Source: a virus. From it: 43,325 nucleotides of DNA. The stretch covers positions 1-43,325 of IMG/VR virus record IMGVR_UViG_3300036780_000152. One strand, given 5' to 3'. Made by a program: the position numbers and the translations under genes. The notes under the pieces were generated by a model. The model had not been told where the DNA came from, ran no database searches, and saw nothing but the letters and a program-made list of their open reading frames with translations. Positions 28,084 to 35,772 of the stretch are shown here, in pieces (positions within the stretch are counted from its first letter, which is position 1; every line of letters starts with the position of its first letter).

Positions 28084-28848
28084 ATGCCCAAGCTGCATGA
28101 AGTGCTGGCCGTGGAGAGCGGCTTGCAGACCACGGCGAAGCGGACCAATGAGGAGACGGTGCGCACCTTCGGCAAGAAGGATGAGCACTTCATCGAAACG
28201 GTCAAGACGATCACGCATTTCGCCGAGGATGACCGCAAGCTGGACACCACCGAGACCAGCGCGATGGTGACCACGGTGTTCGACAAGCTGCTATACAACG
28301 CCGGGCCAAACGTGCGGGCGTTGGACGCGTTCTTGCAGCGTGAGGCGACCAACCAGAAGGCGGTTGCCGACATCGTCGTCGGCGAGCGTGTGCTGGCCGA
28401 GAATGTGCCGGGGGCTGTGTTGCTCGGGATGGAGACCAAGCTGGCCGAGTTGCGCGAGGTGTATCTGGCGATCCCGACCCTGGCGCCAGGCCCGGTGTGG
28501 GAGTTGGACGCCGACGCCCGCACTGGGGGCGGCGTGTATCGCGCGCGCGATCCGGATGTGACGTTTCGCACCAAGCGGCTGGTCAAGCCGATCGTCATGG
28601 CCGAGGCGACCAAAGAACATCCGGCGCAGGTGCAGGCGATCCAAGAGGATGCCCCGATCGCACGCATCGCCACCACGCGGCGCAGCGGCATGATCACCAC
28701 GGCGCAGAAAAGCGCGTTGCTGGAACGCGTTGACCGGCTGCTGCGTGCGGTCAAGCGGGCGCGCCAGCGGGCCAACAACACGGAGGTCGAGAAGCGCCAG
28801 ATCGGCAAGGTGCTGTTCGAGTATCTGCATGACGGCATCGTCGCATGA
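28084..28848 (+). CDS. Conserved phage protein (DUF7873-like)
   Basis: The 254-aa product MPKLHEVLAVESGLQTTAKR, DAFLQREATNQKAVADIVVG, LAELREVYLAIPTLAPGPVW, VYRARDPDVTFRTKR, ATKEHPAQVQAIQEDAPIAR and AVKRARQRANNTEVEKRQIG follows a conserved family that I know from phages and bacteria (named DUF7873 from memory). No biochemical function is established. It is controlled by the operator promoter just upstream. Confidence 0.7.
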   Translation: MPKLHEVLAVESGLQTTAKRTNEETVRTFGKKDEHFIETVKTITHFAEDDRKLDTTETSAMVTTVFDKLLYNAGPNVRALDAFLQREATNQKAVADIVVGERVLAENVPGAVLLGMETKLAELREVYLAIPTLAPGPVWELDADARTGGGVYRARDPDVTFRTKRLVKPIVMAEATKEHPAQVQAIQEDAPIARIATTRRSGMITTAQKSALLERVDRLLRAVKRARQRANNTEVEKRQIGKVLFEYLHDGIVA

Positions 28849-29084
28849 GCGGCAGGGCGGTTGGCGATGAGGAGATGCGGCGCATCCGCATCCGGACCAA
28901 CGATCTGGCGGATGACTTGGTGCAAAAGACATTGGCCGGGTTTCTTCATCAAGAACTCCGCAACGTCCACGGCGTGAGCGTGTCTCACGCCGACATCCAC
29001 AAAGCACTCACGGCCTACGTACAAGCCGTTGGCCTAATCCTTGACGTTGCCGCCGATATCTTTGCTGGTAACGTACCGAAATGA
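28845..29084 (+). CDS. Hypothetical small protein (79 aa)
   Basis: ATG 28845 overlaps the upstream stop (ATGA). MSGRAVGDEEMRRIRIRTND then LVQKTLAGFLHQELRNVHGV and IHKALTAYVQAVGLILDVAA is helical. Its stop is 8 bp before the first tRNA of the cluster. Confidence 0.5.
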   Translation: MSGRAVGDEEMRRIRIRTNDLADDLVQKTLAGFLHQELRNVHGVSVSHADIHKALTAYVQAVGLILDVAADIFAGNVPK

Positions 29085-29091
29085 CTAGTTT

Positions 29092-29166
29092 GCCGCGGTA
29101 GCTCAATGCTAGAGCAGCCACCTCGTCAGTGGTTGATGCCGGTTCAATTCCGTGCCCGCGGCTCCA
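29092..29166 (+). tRNA. tRNA-Thr(CGT)-like gene with altered D and T arms
   Basis: Acceptor GCCGCGG/CCGCGGC pairs perfectly, followed by T73 and an encoded CCA (29164-29166). D arm GCTC-AATGCTA-GAGC has GC where the usual GG stands. Anticodon stem GCCAC/GTGGT holds loop CTCGTCA, anticodon CGT (Thr, ACG). T stem GCCGG/CCG-T-GC carries a bulged T. T73 and the bulge are unusual; the molecule may still fold. It could be functional or decaying. Confidence 0.6.
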
Positions 29167-29252
29167 TCCGCCCCCAGGGCCAGCTTCAGCCTTATCGTCA
29201 GCTTCAGACGCCAGCTTCAGCGTCTTGCCCTGTAGCTTTATGAGTGCGTATC

Positions 29253-29317
29253 TGGAACTAGCTGCGACGGCATCCCGAGACCGCAAGACGCCGGTTCAAA
29301 TCCGGCCGCTCCAGCCA
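29253..29317 (+). pseudogene. tRNA remnant (intact 3' half)
   Basis: The 3' half is perfect: T stem GCCGG-TTCAAAT-CCGGC (29290-29306), acceptor strand CGCTCCA, G and CCA (29307-29317). Upstream, only TGGAACT (29253-29259) partly matches the needed TGGAGCG, and no anticodon arm can be drawn; the interval is about 10 nt too short. U1-A72 with G73 would fit a former tRNA-Gln, but this is a guess. It might also be the 3'-tRNA part of an attachment site. Confidence 0.5.
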
Positions 29318-29399
29318 TCATCCCTGATGGAGCGTAGCACAGTGGGCGTGCGTGCGGATCAGCATGAGGTGTCACGTCAGCGAAAGCCAGTGTGCAACT

Positions 29400-29472
29400 A
29401 CGGGTCTAGCTCAGTTGGTAGAGCACCAGATTTAAGATCTGGGTGTCGCTGGTTCGATCCCGGCGACCCAAA
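29400..29472 (+). tRNA. Class I tRNA-like gene with TAA (Leu) anticodon
   Basis: D arm GCTCAGTTGGTAGAGC, anticodon stem CCAGA/TCTGG, loop TTTAAGA with anticodon TAA (29433-29435), 5-nt variable loop and T arm GCTGG-TTCGATC-CCGGC are normal class I features. The acceptor has only 5 pairs (GGGTC/GACCC) and no CCA follows. Bacterial tRNA-Leu should be class II with a long variable arm, so anticodon and body disagree here too. The gene may be decaying or need 3' repair. Confidence 0.6.
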
Positions 29473-29510
29473 CATCGGGCGCGGGGTAGGCAATGCCCCG
29501 CGCCTACCGT

Positions 29511-29927
29511 TTATTGCCCAGCAGCAACTGTGGCGCCGTCCCGCCGTGCGGTGACCTCATCCCACACACGCGCCGCCGCCGACTTCGGCTTGTCGCGCGC
29601 GGTCGCCGCGATCCTTACGCAGCGGCCTTGCAGCAGGTCGCGCGGCAGCACCGTGATCAGCCGGCACGTCATTGGCTCGGCGACCACGGCGATGATGTGG
29701 CCTTGCAGCGGCACGAACCAGACGTGATCGCGCTTGCCGCGCACGACGTGGTGGCAGGCGCCGCTGCGGATTGACCGCTGGATCTCTGAATACTCGCCGA
29801 ATTGCAGCACCAGTCCGTAGCGCTCCCACAAGCGTCGCTGGAAATGCCAGGCGCTCTTGCCTGAGACCCAGCCGAGCCACATGGGTGCGTCGTTGTCCAC
29901 TGCGGCAGCATATATCGGGGGTGCCAT
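29511..29927 (-). CDS. Hypothetical protein (138 aa) opposite the terminase operon
   Basis: ATG 29927 begins MAPPIYAAAVDNDAPMWLGW, then VSGKSAWHFQRRLWERYGLV, FGEYSEIQRSIRSGACHHVV and GHIIAVVAEPMTCRLITVLP. The middle basic part and beta-rich end suggest a small alpha/beta protein. It is a single leftward gene between the tRNAs and the rightward late genes. Its start codon overlaps the start of the divergent gene at 29926. Function unknown. Confidence 0.6.
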   Translation of the reverse strand: MAPPIYAAAVDNDAPMWLGWVSGKSAWHFQRRLWERYGLVLQFGEYSEIQRSIRSGACHHVVRGKRDHVWFVPLQGHIIAVVAEPMTCRLITVLPRDLLQGRCVRIAATARDKPKSAAARVWDEVTARRDGATVAAGQ

Positions 29928-30165
29928 GCGGACAATGAAAACGCGCCGCCGTCCGCTACCGCCTATGGAGTGGGATGGACTGATCGACACCCCGCTTGGG
30001 TTGCTCCCGCCGGAGCAGGTGCAGGCGATCTGCGCCAATACCATCCGCATGATGGAAACCAGCCGCGCGCTCGAATGGATGCGTGCCGAGGATCGTGACG
30101 CCAAGCGCACGCCGATCGGCGGGAGGCAATTCCGCTATGACCCGACCTATCGCCGGCCAGGATAG
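29926..30165 (+). CDS. Small protein upstream of terminase (79 aa)
   Basis: ATG 29926 (MRTMKTRRRPLPPMEWDGLI) or ATG 29935. The product is basic at the start, with DTPLGLLPPEQVQAICANTI and RALEWMRAEDRDAKRTPIGG. Position before the large terminase would fit a small terminase or packaging helper, but no HTH is visible. The start codons of this and the 29927 gene overlap by two bases on opposite strands. Confidence 0.5.
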   Translation: MRTMKTRRRPLPPMEWDGLIDTPLGLLPPEQVQAICANTIRMMETSRALEWMRAEDRDAKRTPIGGRQFRYDPTYRRPG

Positions 30166-30188
30166 CGCCGTATGAGCACGACCGCCTG

Positions 30189-32084
30189 ATGCCAAGCGCC
30201 CCCAAGTGGCGCCCATTACTGTTACGTTTTATTGACAACCTCCGCATCGTCTCGCGCGAGGAGACGGCCGCTCCCGGCGAGGCTGGCATCAAGATCAAGC
30301 TCTGGCGCTCGCAGCAGCGTATTTTAGAGGAGCTAACCGCCGGCATGGATGAGGGCATCCGCCGGTTCTACGTGCTGAAATCGCGTCAGTTGGGCAGCAC
30401 AACGATCTTCGTCATCATCGCGCTGTTCTGGCTGGCGCTGCACCCCGGCATGAAGGGTGCGCTGGTGGTCGATCAGGAGAAGACGCGCGATGACTTCCGC
30501 GAGCAGATCCGCAACCTCATCGCATCGATCCCGCTGAAGTATTTCGGCGCAGCCTTCGCCATCAAAAAGGGCGGCGACAACAAGTACTTCATGGCGTTCA
30601 GTAACGGCTCGCAACTAAATTTCCTGGTCGCCGGCACGTCCGGCACCAAGGTGGCGTGGGGCGAGTCGTCGGGTTTCTCCCTGGTGCTGCTGACCGAGGT
30701 GGCGAACTACGGCAGTCCGGAGGGGTTGACCAATTTCGAGGAGGCGATGTCGGAACAGAATCCCGACCGCCTCTATGTATACGAAAGCACGGCCAAGGGC
30801 TTCAATCACTGGCGCCAGCGCTGGCTCGCCGCGCGTGGTGACGTGTTCACCAACCGATGCATCTTCGTCGGCTGGTGGGCCAAGGAGGCCAACAGCATCA
30901 AGCGGTCCAGTCCGCTGTTCGCGATCTGGGGTCTCGCCGAACCGGATGACCGCGAGCGGACGCGGATCAAGGTCGTCAAGGAGCGTTACGGCTGGGAGAT
31001 CACACCGGAGCAACTGGCCTGGCACCGCTGGCGGGCCAGCAAGGACCATCAGACCGAGTCGTCCCTGAACCAGAACCAGCCCTGGATCGAGGAAGACGCC
31101 TTCGTCATGTCGGGGCAGTCCTATTTCCAACTGCGCCGCATCGCCCACGACTACGAGCGGATCGAGCGCGAGGGGGTGGCCTATCAGGGGTATCGCTTCT
31201 GGCTTGGCAACGACTTCTGGGCGGCCGGGGTGGAGAACCTAGCGGGCGACGTGCTGCGCCAGCATGAGGTGCAGTTGCGCATGTGGGTGCCGCCGCACCC
31301 GGAGGGCCGCTACGTGATCGGCTGCGATCCGGCCGGCGGGAGCGATGAAAAAAATGATCGGCATGCCGTTTCGGTATGGAGATGTTATGCCGACAAGCTG
31401 GTGCAGGTTGCCGAGTATGCCGACAACATCGCCGAGACCCGCCAGGCGGCGTGGGTGCTGGCCTATCTCGCCGGCATCTATCAGAACTGCACCATCAACA
31501 TCGAGCTTTCCGGCGGCTACGGCAAGGCGGTGCTGGTAGAGTTCGATCACCTGCGCGAGATCCTGCGCGGTGATGTCTACCGTGCCAAGCGGGGCGCTCA
31601 CGGACGCGACCTGGATGACTTCCTCGACAACGCGCGCTATCACCTGTATCGCCGGCCGGACAACCCAGCCTCGGCCGGCTACGTCACCAACTTCCTGACG
31701 ACGGGCGACAACAAGCGGTTCATCTTCAATGAGTTCCGCGACAGCCACGTCAACGAAATGCTGGTGATCAACTCCAAGCCGCTGTTGGAGGAGATGCAGA
31801 TCGTGGTGCAGGACGGCATGTCGATCGAGGCACCGAACGGCGCCAAGGACGACCGGACATTCGCCGCCTGCCTCGCCAACACCAGTTGGGTGCAGCAGGA
31901 GCGCGGCCCGCTGCTGATGCTGGGCGCGACCTATGCCGCGTGCGAGGCGCGCGAGGCCGGTGTCAGGCCGGCTGGCAATATGGTGGATCAGATCGTGCAG
32001 CAGTATCTGCGCCAGGTCGAGGCCGGCCAGGTCGAAGAAATGACACCCGCGCAGTCATGGATGAGCGACAGGGGTCTGCTATGA
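30189..32084 (+). CDS. terL: Terminase large subunit
   Basis: The 631-aa protein has an N-terminal ATPase domain with the Walker A-like FYVLKSRQLGSTT (about 60-72), a Walker B-like SLVLLTEVANY (164-174) and coupling motif YVYESTAKG (197-205). A C-terminal RNase H-like nuclease follows with IGCDPAGGSD (Asp380), INIELSGGYG and GAKDDRTFAA acidic residues. It powers DNA packaging into the prohead and cuts genome ends. Length and layout match full-size large terminases. Confidence 0.92.
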   Translation: MPSAPKWRPLLLRFIDNLRIVSREETAAPGEAGIKIKLWRSQQRILEELTAGMDEGIRRFYVLKSRQLGSTTIFVIIALFWLALHPGMKGALVVDQEKTRDDFREQIRNLIASIPLKYFGAAFAIKKGGDNKYFMAFSNGSQLNFLVAGTSGTKVAWGESSGFSLVLLTEVANYGSPEGLTNFEEAMSEQNPDRLYVYESTAKGFNHWRQRWLAARGDVFTNRCIFVGWWAKEANSIKRSSPLFAIWGLAEPDDRERTRIKVVKERYGWEITPEQLAWHRWRASKDHQTESSLNQNQPWIEEDAFVMSGQSYFQLRRIAHDYERIEREGVAYQGYRFWLGNDFWAAGVENLAGDVLRQHEVQLRMWVPPHPEGRYVIGCDPAGGSDEKNDRHAVSVWRCYADKLVQVAEYADNIAETRQAAWVLAYLAGIYQNCTINIELSGGYGKAVLVEFDHLREILRGDVYRAKRGAHGRDLDDFLDNARYHLYRRPDNPASAGYVTNFLTTGDNKRFIFNEFRDSHVNEMLVINSKPLLEEMQIVVQDGMSIEAPNGAKDDRTFAACLANTSWVQQERGPLLMLGATYAACEAREAGVRPAGNMVDQIVQQYLRQVEAGQVEEMTPAQSWMSDRGLL

Positions 32085-32317
32085 GCAACAGCGGCAACGA
32101 CAGCGTCGCGCAAGAGCGTCTGCCGGACGGCGTGATGCTCGATGATTTCGAGCGGCTGCTGGAAATTGGCGAGGTCGGACCAACGGGCAACAAGGCCGAA
32201 AGCCTCGCCATGCTTTGTGAGCTAGCACGCTTCCTCGATGAGCACGGCCGGCGCCTGCTGCTGCTCGGCCGCATCTGTCATCAGGCCATGGAACGTCAGT
32301 CGAAGGAGCCGACATGA
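32081..32317 (+). CDS. Hypothetical small helical protein (78 aa)
   Basis: ATG 32081 overlaps the terminase stop (ATGA). MSNSGNDSVAQERLPDGVML then EIGEVGPTGNKAESLAMLCE and FLDEHGRRLLLLGRIC is helical. It may be a small morphogenesis factor; unknown. Confidence 0.5.
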   Translation: MSNSGNDSVAQERLPDGVMLDDFERLLEIGEVGPTGNKAESLAMLCELARFLDEHGRRLLLLGRICHQAMERQSKEPT

Positions 32318-32664
32318 GCAAGATCACCCAACCAACGCCATGGTGGCACAACGTCGAGCCGCGCGTGCAGGCGCTGGCGCGCAAGCTATGCGCCAACTAC
32401 TACTCGCCCAATCAGCCGGTGCTGCCGTATGAGGCGGCCAGCATCTCGGTGCCAAACAGGACCGCCACGCTGGTGCCGACATTGGACATTGTCCCGATGT
32501 GGACATGCTACGTGACCCTGGCGCGCGAGGCGTTGGAGATGCGGGATCAGCAGGCGGTCGAGGCGGTGATCACTCCGACCGACCCCGATGCGACGGCCTA
32601 TACCGACCCGTCGCCGGACCAGGCTTGGCGTGAGGAGCACGGCCTCGATGAACCGCAGACCTGA
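32314..32664 (+). CDS. Hypothetical protein in packaging operon (116 aa)
   Basis: ATG 32314 overlaps the preceding stop (ATGA). MSKITQPTPWWHNVEPRVQA, KLCANYYSPNQPVLPYEAAS and VPTLDIVPMWTCYVTLAREA are the main segments; the C-terminus is acidic (TPTDPDATAYTDPSPD). I cannot assign a family. Confidence 0.5.
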   Translation: MSKITQPTPWWHNVEPRVQALARKLCANYYSPNQPVLPYEAASISVPNRTATLVPTLDIVPMWTCYVTLAREALEMRDQQAVEAVITPTDPDATAYTDPSPDQAWREEHGLDEPQT

Positions 32665-33040
32665 TCCCGTTCCGGCCATGCCGCCGCTGCGCGGCGCACC
32701 GCGGATGGCGGTCACGCAAGAGCCGGCATCGCCGCCGCAAGCGCTTGATTTAGCGGCACTTCCCGATTTGGCGGTGCCCCTCGCGGAGACGCAACAATTA
32801 CCGCCCGGTTGGCACGGCATGGCGAGCGCGCCCACCAACCGGTCGCTCTATCTGTCGGACGATCCTGTCATTAATCCTAACGGCACCCTGGCCTACTGGC
32901 GGACCACGCGGGTGAAGGTGTGGCAGGTGCGCGGCTGGCAGGTGCGCAGCTACTGGGCTGCGGTGCTGAACCGGCGTGCGGTCGGGTTCGTCCCGGTGGC
33001 CTGGCGCGAGGCGATGCCGGCGGGGAAGGTGGCCGCATGA
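32648..33040 (+). CDS. Hypothetical protein before lysozyme (130 aa)
   Basis: ATG 32648 begins MNRRPDPVPAMPPLRGAPRM. The N-terminal half is Pro-rich and disordered; the second half is a compact Trp-rich domain (STRSLYLS-like start at TNRSLYLSDD, then YWRTTRVKVWQVRGWQVRSY). It overlaps both neighbours (17 bp and ATGA). Function unknown. Confidence 0.5.
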   Translation: MNRRPDPVPAMPPLRGAPRMAVTQEPASPPQALDLAALPDLAVPLAETQQLPPGWHGMASAPTNRSLYLSDDPVINPNGTLAYWRTTRVKVWQVRGWQVRSYWAAVLNRRAVGFVPVAWREAMPAGKVAA

Positions 33041-33462
33041 CGCGCGATCTGACCGCGCTGGCGGCGCAACTCACCGAGGATGAAGGCCGCCGGCTGAAGA
33101 TCTACCAGGATGAGTTGGGCTACGTCACGGTCGGCGTTGGTCACAATATGTCAACGGATGGCATCTCGGATGCGATCTGCGATGCGTTGTTGGCCGAGGA
33201 CATGGCGCGCGCCGCGACGGCGGTGGCGGAAAACTGGGCGTGGTCGGCGCAACTGCCGGACGCGCCGTGGGCCGTGCTGGTCAACCTTTGCTTCAACATG
33301 GGGCCGGTCGCGCTGGCTGGGTTCGTGCATTTCCTTGCCGCGATGCAGGCGGGCGACTGGCCGCGCGCCGCGGAGGAATTGCAGAACAGCGCATGGTGGG
33401 GCCAGGTCGGCCAGCGCGGCCCGCGCATGGTGAAACGGCTGATCGGCGGCGCTCCGGCATGA
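33037..33462 (+). CDS. Phage lysozyme, T4-like glycoside hydrolase 24
   Basis: The 141-aa enzyme carries the T4-lysozyme catalytic triad with canonical spacing: Glu16 (EDEG), Asp25 (YQDELG) and Thr31 (YVTVGVGHN). The segment LVNLCFNMGPVALAGFVHFL and ELQNSAWWGQVGQRGPRM complete the fold. It cleaves the peptidoglycan glycan strand at lysis. No signal peptide or SAR anchor is seen, so a holin is needed; none is adjacent. It sits among packaging genes, far from the spanin-like pair at 1142-1872 on the linear map. Confidence 0.88.
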   Translation: MTRDLTALAAQLTEDEGRRLKIYQDELGYVTVGVGHNMSTDGISDAICDALLAEDMARAATAVAENWAWSAQLPDAPWAVLVNLCFNMGPVALAGFVHFLAAMQAGDWPRAAEELQNSAWWGQVGQRGPRMVKRLIGGAPA

Positions 33463-33872
33463 TCCTACTGGCCGGCCAGACCCGTCTCGATCTGCCCCCG
33501 GACGCGGTGGCGATGCTGGCGATGGTGCATGCGACCGGCAAAGGCGTCCGCTGCCGCACGCCGCTGATGCGCTGCCTGCCGGCGTGGCTTGACGCGATGA
33601 CCGGAGCAGAGCGTGCGCAGCGCGGCCAGCCGCTCTATTGGTGCCCGCGCGACGGATGGGTGGAGGTGTGGCCGGTGCCGCACGAAGCGTTCCAGATCCA
33701 GGCGCGCGGGCGCGGCGGCGCGATCTTGGGGCGCGACGTTGCCGCCAAGCCGGTCGCCGTCGTGCCGGTGGAGAGCTACATCAACGCGATTGCGAAGGCC
33801 CATCAGAACGATCGCCAGGCGCTGGCGCAGCCGCCGCGGGTCGAGCGGTTCTCGCTGCTGGGAGAGGAGTGA
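33459..33872 (+). CDS. Hypothetical protein after lysozyme (137 aa)
   Basis: ATG 33459 overlaps the lysozyme stop (ATGA). MILLAGQTRLDLPPDAVAML, RTPLMRCLPAWLDAMTGAER and YWCPRDGWVEVWPVPHEAFQ are the main parts; the C-terminus is helical. Unknown. Confidence 0.5.
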   Translation: MILLAGQTRLDLPPDAVAMLAMVHATGKGVRCRTPLMRCLPAWLDAMTGAERAQRGQPLYWCPRDGWVEVWPVPHEAFQIQARGRGGAILGRDVAAKPVAVVPVESYINAIAKAHQNDRQALAQPPRVERFSLLGEE

Positions 33873-34108
33873 GTATGACGCGGCACGGTGAGTTCTTCCT
33901 CGGCGGCTACAGGTTCCAGGCGCTGATGCCATCAGGCGATGATGAGCCGCGACACTGGGCCATCGTCGTTGCGCATGACGGCAAGGAAGTGCGCCGCGAG
34001 ACGCTGCCGATGCTATATCCGCCACGTTTCGGTGTGGATATGGGAGACCTAGCCGCGCTGAACCAGCGCATCGAGGAGATCATTGCCGAGATGGGGCTGG
34101 AGGGGTGA
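33869..34108 (+). CDS. Hypothetical small protein (79 aa)
   Basis: GTG 33869 overlaps the upstream stop (GTGA); ATG 33875 is in the same frame. MSMTRHGEFFLGGYRFQALM then HWAIVVAHDGKEVRRETLPM is beta-rich, ending in a helix (LAALNQRIEEIIAEMGLEG). No family known. Confidence 0.5.
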   Translation: MSMTRHGEFFLGGYRFQALMPSGDDEPRHWAIVVAHDGKEVRRETLPMLYPPRFGVDMGDLAALNQRIEEIIAEMGLEG

Positions 34109-34115
34109 CATACGG

Positions 34116-34319
34116 GTGATAGCTACCGAGTCATGGCGCTGGATATCCTATGGCAAATGGCAGAATGGCCGTCTGGTAACCATCCGTAGATTTGAGTCTC
34201 TGCGTCTCGAACGGTCTATGCGGTTGCGGCGCAGGGTGCCGCGCCGCCAACGGCGGTCTGTGTTCCGCCGCCACGACGGTTTTTGGCGTCACCACCGTCA
34301 ACCCCATGAGGGCAGATGA
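34116..34319 (+). CDS. Small very basic protein (67 aa)
   Basis: GTG 34116 gives MIATESWRWISYGKWQNGRL, TIRRFESLRLERSMRLRRRV and PRRQRRSVFRRHDGFWRHHR. Its TGA overlaps the next ATG (ATGA), the main reason to accept it. The extreme Arg content suggests DNA or RNA binding, or capsid DNA charge balance. It could also be a chance frame in a short intergenic interval. Confidence 0.4.
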   Translation: MIATESWRWISYGKWQNGRLVTIRRFESLRLERSMRLRRRVPRRQRRSVFRRHDGFWRHHRQPHEGR

Positions 34320-34834
34320 CCCGGTTTCAACTCACCATCCGCTGCACGATCTGCGGCACGCGCTACAAGGGGGTCGTGAAGGTGCCGGACGAAGCGGCGC
34401 TCGATCTACTGCCGGACCCGCCGTGCCCGACCTGCAAGCGCAAGGCGCGGCGCAAGAAATTCGACTACGTCTCACAGGTCGCGCCCGCCGTGGTCGGCTC
34501 ACTGCGAGTCCGCGCGGTGGACCAAACGGCGAAGATCGTCATGGAGGATCATGCCATGACCGATCTGCGCAGTGACGTACGCGAGGGCGAGACGATGGCG
34601 CCCAAACTGCCACCGCGCTTGCAGGCGATGGCGGATAATATGTTCGCCCGGCCGAAACAGCAACGTCAGCAGCGCGGCGGGATCTTCGATCTGCCCCCAC
34701 GCGCGGTCATGCAGGCAGCGGTCAGCGGCCGGTTCAACACGCGCGACACGGTGAACCCGGTGGCGATCCAGCACGCACGCAAGGACAGCGCGCCCGTGCA
34801 TATCATTGCGGGGGATGGGGTGCGGAGCGGTTAG
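34316..34834 (+). CDS. Zinc-ribbon protein in morphogenesis region (172 aa)
   Basis: The N-terminus MTRFQLTIRCTICGTRYKGV and DPPCPTCKRKARRKKFDYVS provide two CxxC pairs for a zinc ribbon. The rest is basic and probably flexible (KLPPRLQAMADNMFARPKQQ, RFNTRDTVNPVAIQHARKDS). I recall zinc-ribbon proteins like this near phage packaging genes, with unknown role. It is the last rightward gene before the reversed segment. Confidence 0.6.
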   Translation: MTRFQLTIRCTICGTRYKGVVKVPDEAALDLLPDPPCPTCKRKARRKKFDYVSQVAPAVVGSLRVRAVDQTAKIVMEDHAMTDLRSDVREGETMAPKLPPRLQAMADNMFARPKQQRQQRGGIFDLPPRAVMQAAVSGRFNTRDTVNPVAIQHARKDSAPVHIIAGDGVRSG

Positions 34835-35076
34835 ACCGCCTCGGGTGGCCGCTGAAGGCCATCAGCAGTCGAGACTGCACACTGTTCAACCTGCCAGCCG
34901 ATAGACTGGATCGTCGCCCATTTTCCCTTCGGAAACCACTCCGGCTTGTCCTGTAGAAACTTCAGAACCGCGCATACCCATGCCATGCGCTCCGGCGTCT
35001 CCACGACAGAGAAATCGCCGATGCCAATCGAGCTAAGAGCCGCAGCGGCCTGCTGCGACATGGTGATCGTGTCCAT
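34831..35076 (-). CDS. Hypothetical small protein (81 aa)
   Basis: MDTITMSQQAAAALSSIGIG then MAWVCAVLKFLQDKPEWFPK and WATIQSIGWQVEQCAVSTAD. Its stop overlaps the stop of the convergent zinc-ribbon gene inside a 13-bp palindrome GCGGT-TAG-ACCGC (34827-34839). Its start overlaps the upstream stop. Last gene of the leftward block. Confidence 0.5.
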   Translation of the reverse strand: MDTITMSQQAAAALSSIGIGDFSVVETPERMAWVCAVLKFLQDKPEWFPKGKWATIQSIGWQVEQCAVSTADGLQRPPEAV

Positions 35077-35327
35077 CAGGCGTCCTCCGCGTAAAGCCGA
35101 TCAACCAATTCGCGTGTCCCTGCTGCGCCTAGTTCCATCCAGGCCGGATCTTGGTAGCAGTGCAGCAGGAACGCCGCGCGCGCCATTTCGATATCCGACG
35201 CCTGCTTGACGATCGATGGCAGAGGATCTGCATGTCGATCGCACGCTGGCGTGCGTGTATTCGCCGGTTCAGTGTTCGGATGACCCACCGCAGTGAATAC
35301 CAGGATCGTCTGGAGCGGCTGCATCAT
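35076..35327 (-). CDS. Hypothetical small protein (83 aa)
   Basis: ATG 35327 overlaps the upstream stop (ATGA). MMQPLQTILVFTAVGHPNTE has a short hydrophobic start; DIEMARAAFLLHCYQDPAWM and ELVDRLYAEDA are helical. Unknown. Confidence 0.5.
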   Translation of the reverse strand: MMQPLQTILVFTAVGHPNTEPANTRTPACDRHADPLPSIVKQASDIEMARAAFLLHCYQDPAWMELGAAGTRELVDRLYAEDA

Positions 35328-35524
35328 GGCGGTTGCATCCGCAGCCAATCGGTCATACCGGGCGCAGGCTGATCGAGTGTATCGCCGTGCTCGGCGAGGA
35401 TCGTGTCCCGCGTCAGGCCGCGCCGCAGCATCAGGCGGTAACCGACCTCGCATTCGTCCGCAGTGATCGGTGTCTTGCGCGACGTTGCCGGTTGGCCGCA
35501 GCACGGGCAAATCAGGGGCATCAC
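35324..35524 (-). CDS. Small Cys-motif protein (66 aa)
   Basis: MMPLICPCCGQPATSRKTPI has a CPCC zinc-knuckle start, then ADECEVGYRLMLRRGLTRDT and an acidic middle. Such short N-terminal Cys motifs are typical of small phage zinc proteins. ATG 35521 is an alternative in the same frame. Confidence 0.5.
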   Translation of the reverse strand: MMPLICPCCGQPATSRKTPITADECEVGYRLMLRRGLTRDTILAEHGDTLDQPAPGMTDWLRMQPP

Positions 35525-35772
35525 TGTCGCGACGCCGATTGATCACGTTCGGCCAACGCGCCAGGCGCAGGTTTCGCGCGCCGCGCGTCATCCCGCGACA
35601 CGCAGTGGCTGCATACGATCTCACTGCCGGGGTGCCGTTGTAGGATGCGTTGCCCTGATGGGTAGATGCCAACCGGCTCATTGCAGCATCGGCAGTTACG
35701 GCTCGCATCCATCTCCGGATGCACGCGCGACATGTCCTTTAGCCGCATGACGATCAGCCTGTAGTAGCTCAT
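35521..35772 (-). CDS. Small zinc-finger protein (83 aa)
   Basis: MSYYRLIVMRLKDMSRVHPE, then CRCCNEPVGIYPSGQRILQR and CSHC form a four-cysteine zinc finger. The end is basic. It may be a nucleic-acid binding accessory protein. It overlaps the upstream gene's 3' end by 77 bp. Confidence 0.5.
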   Translation of the reverse strand: MSYYRLIVMRLKDMSRVHPEMDASRNCRCCNEPVGIYPSGQRILQRHPGSEIVCSHCVSRDDARRAKPAPGALAERDQSASRQ

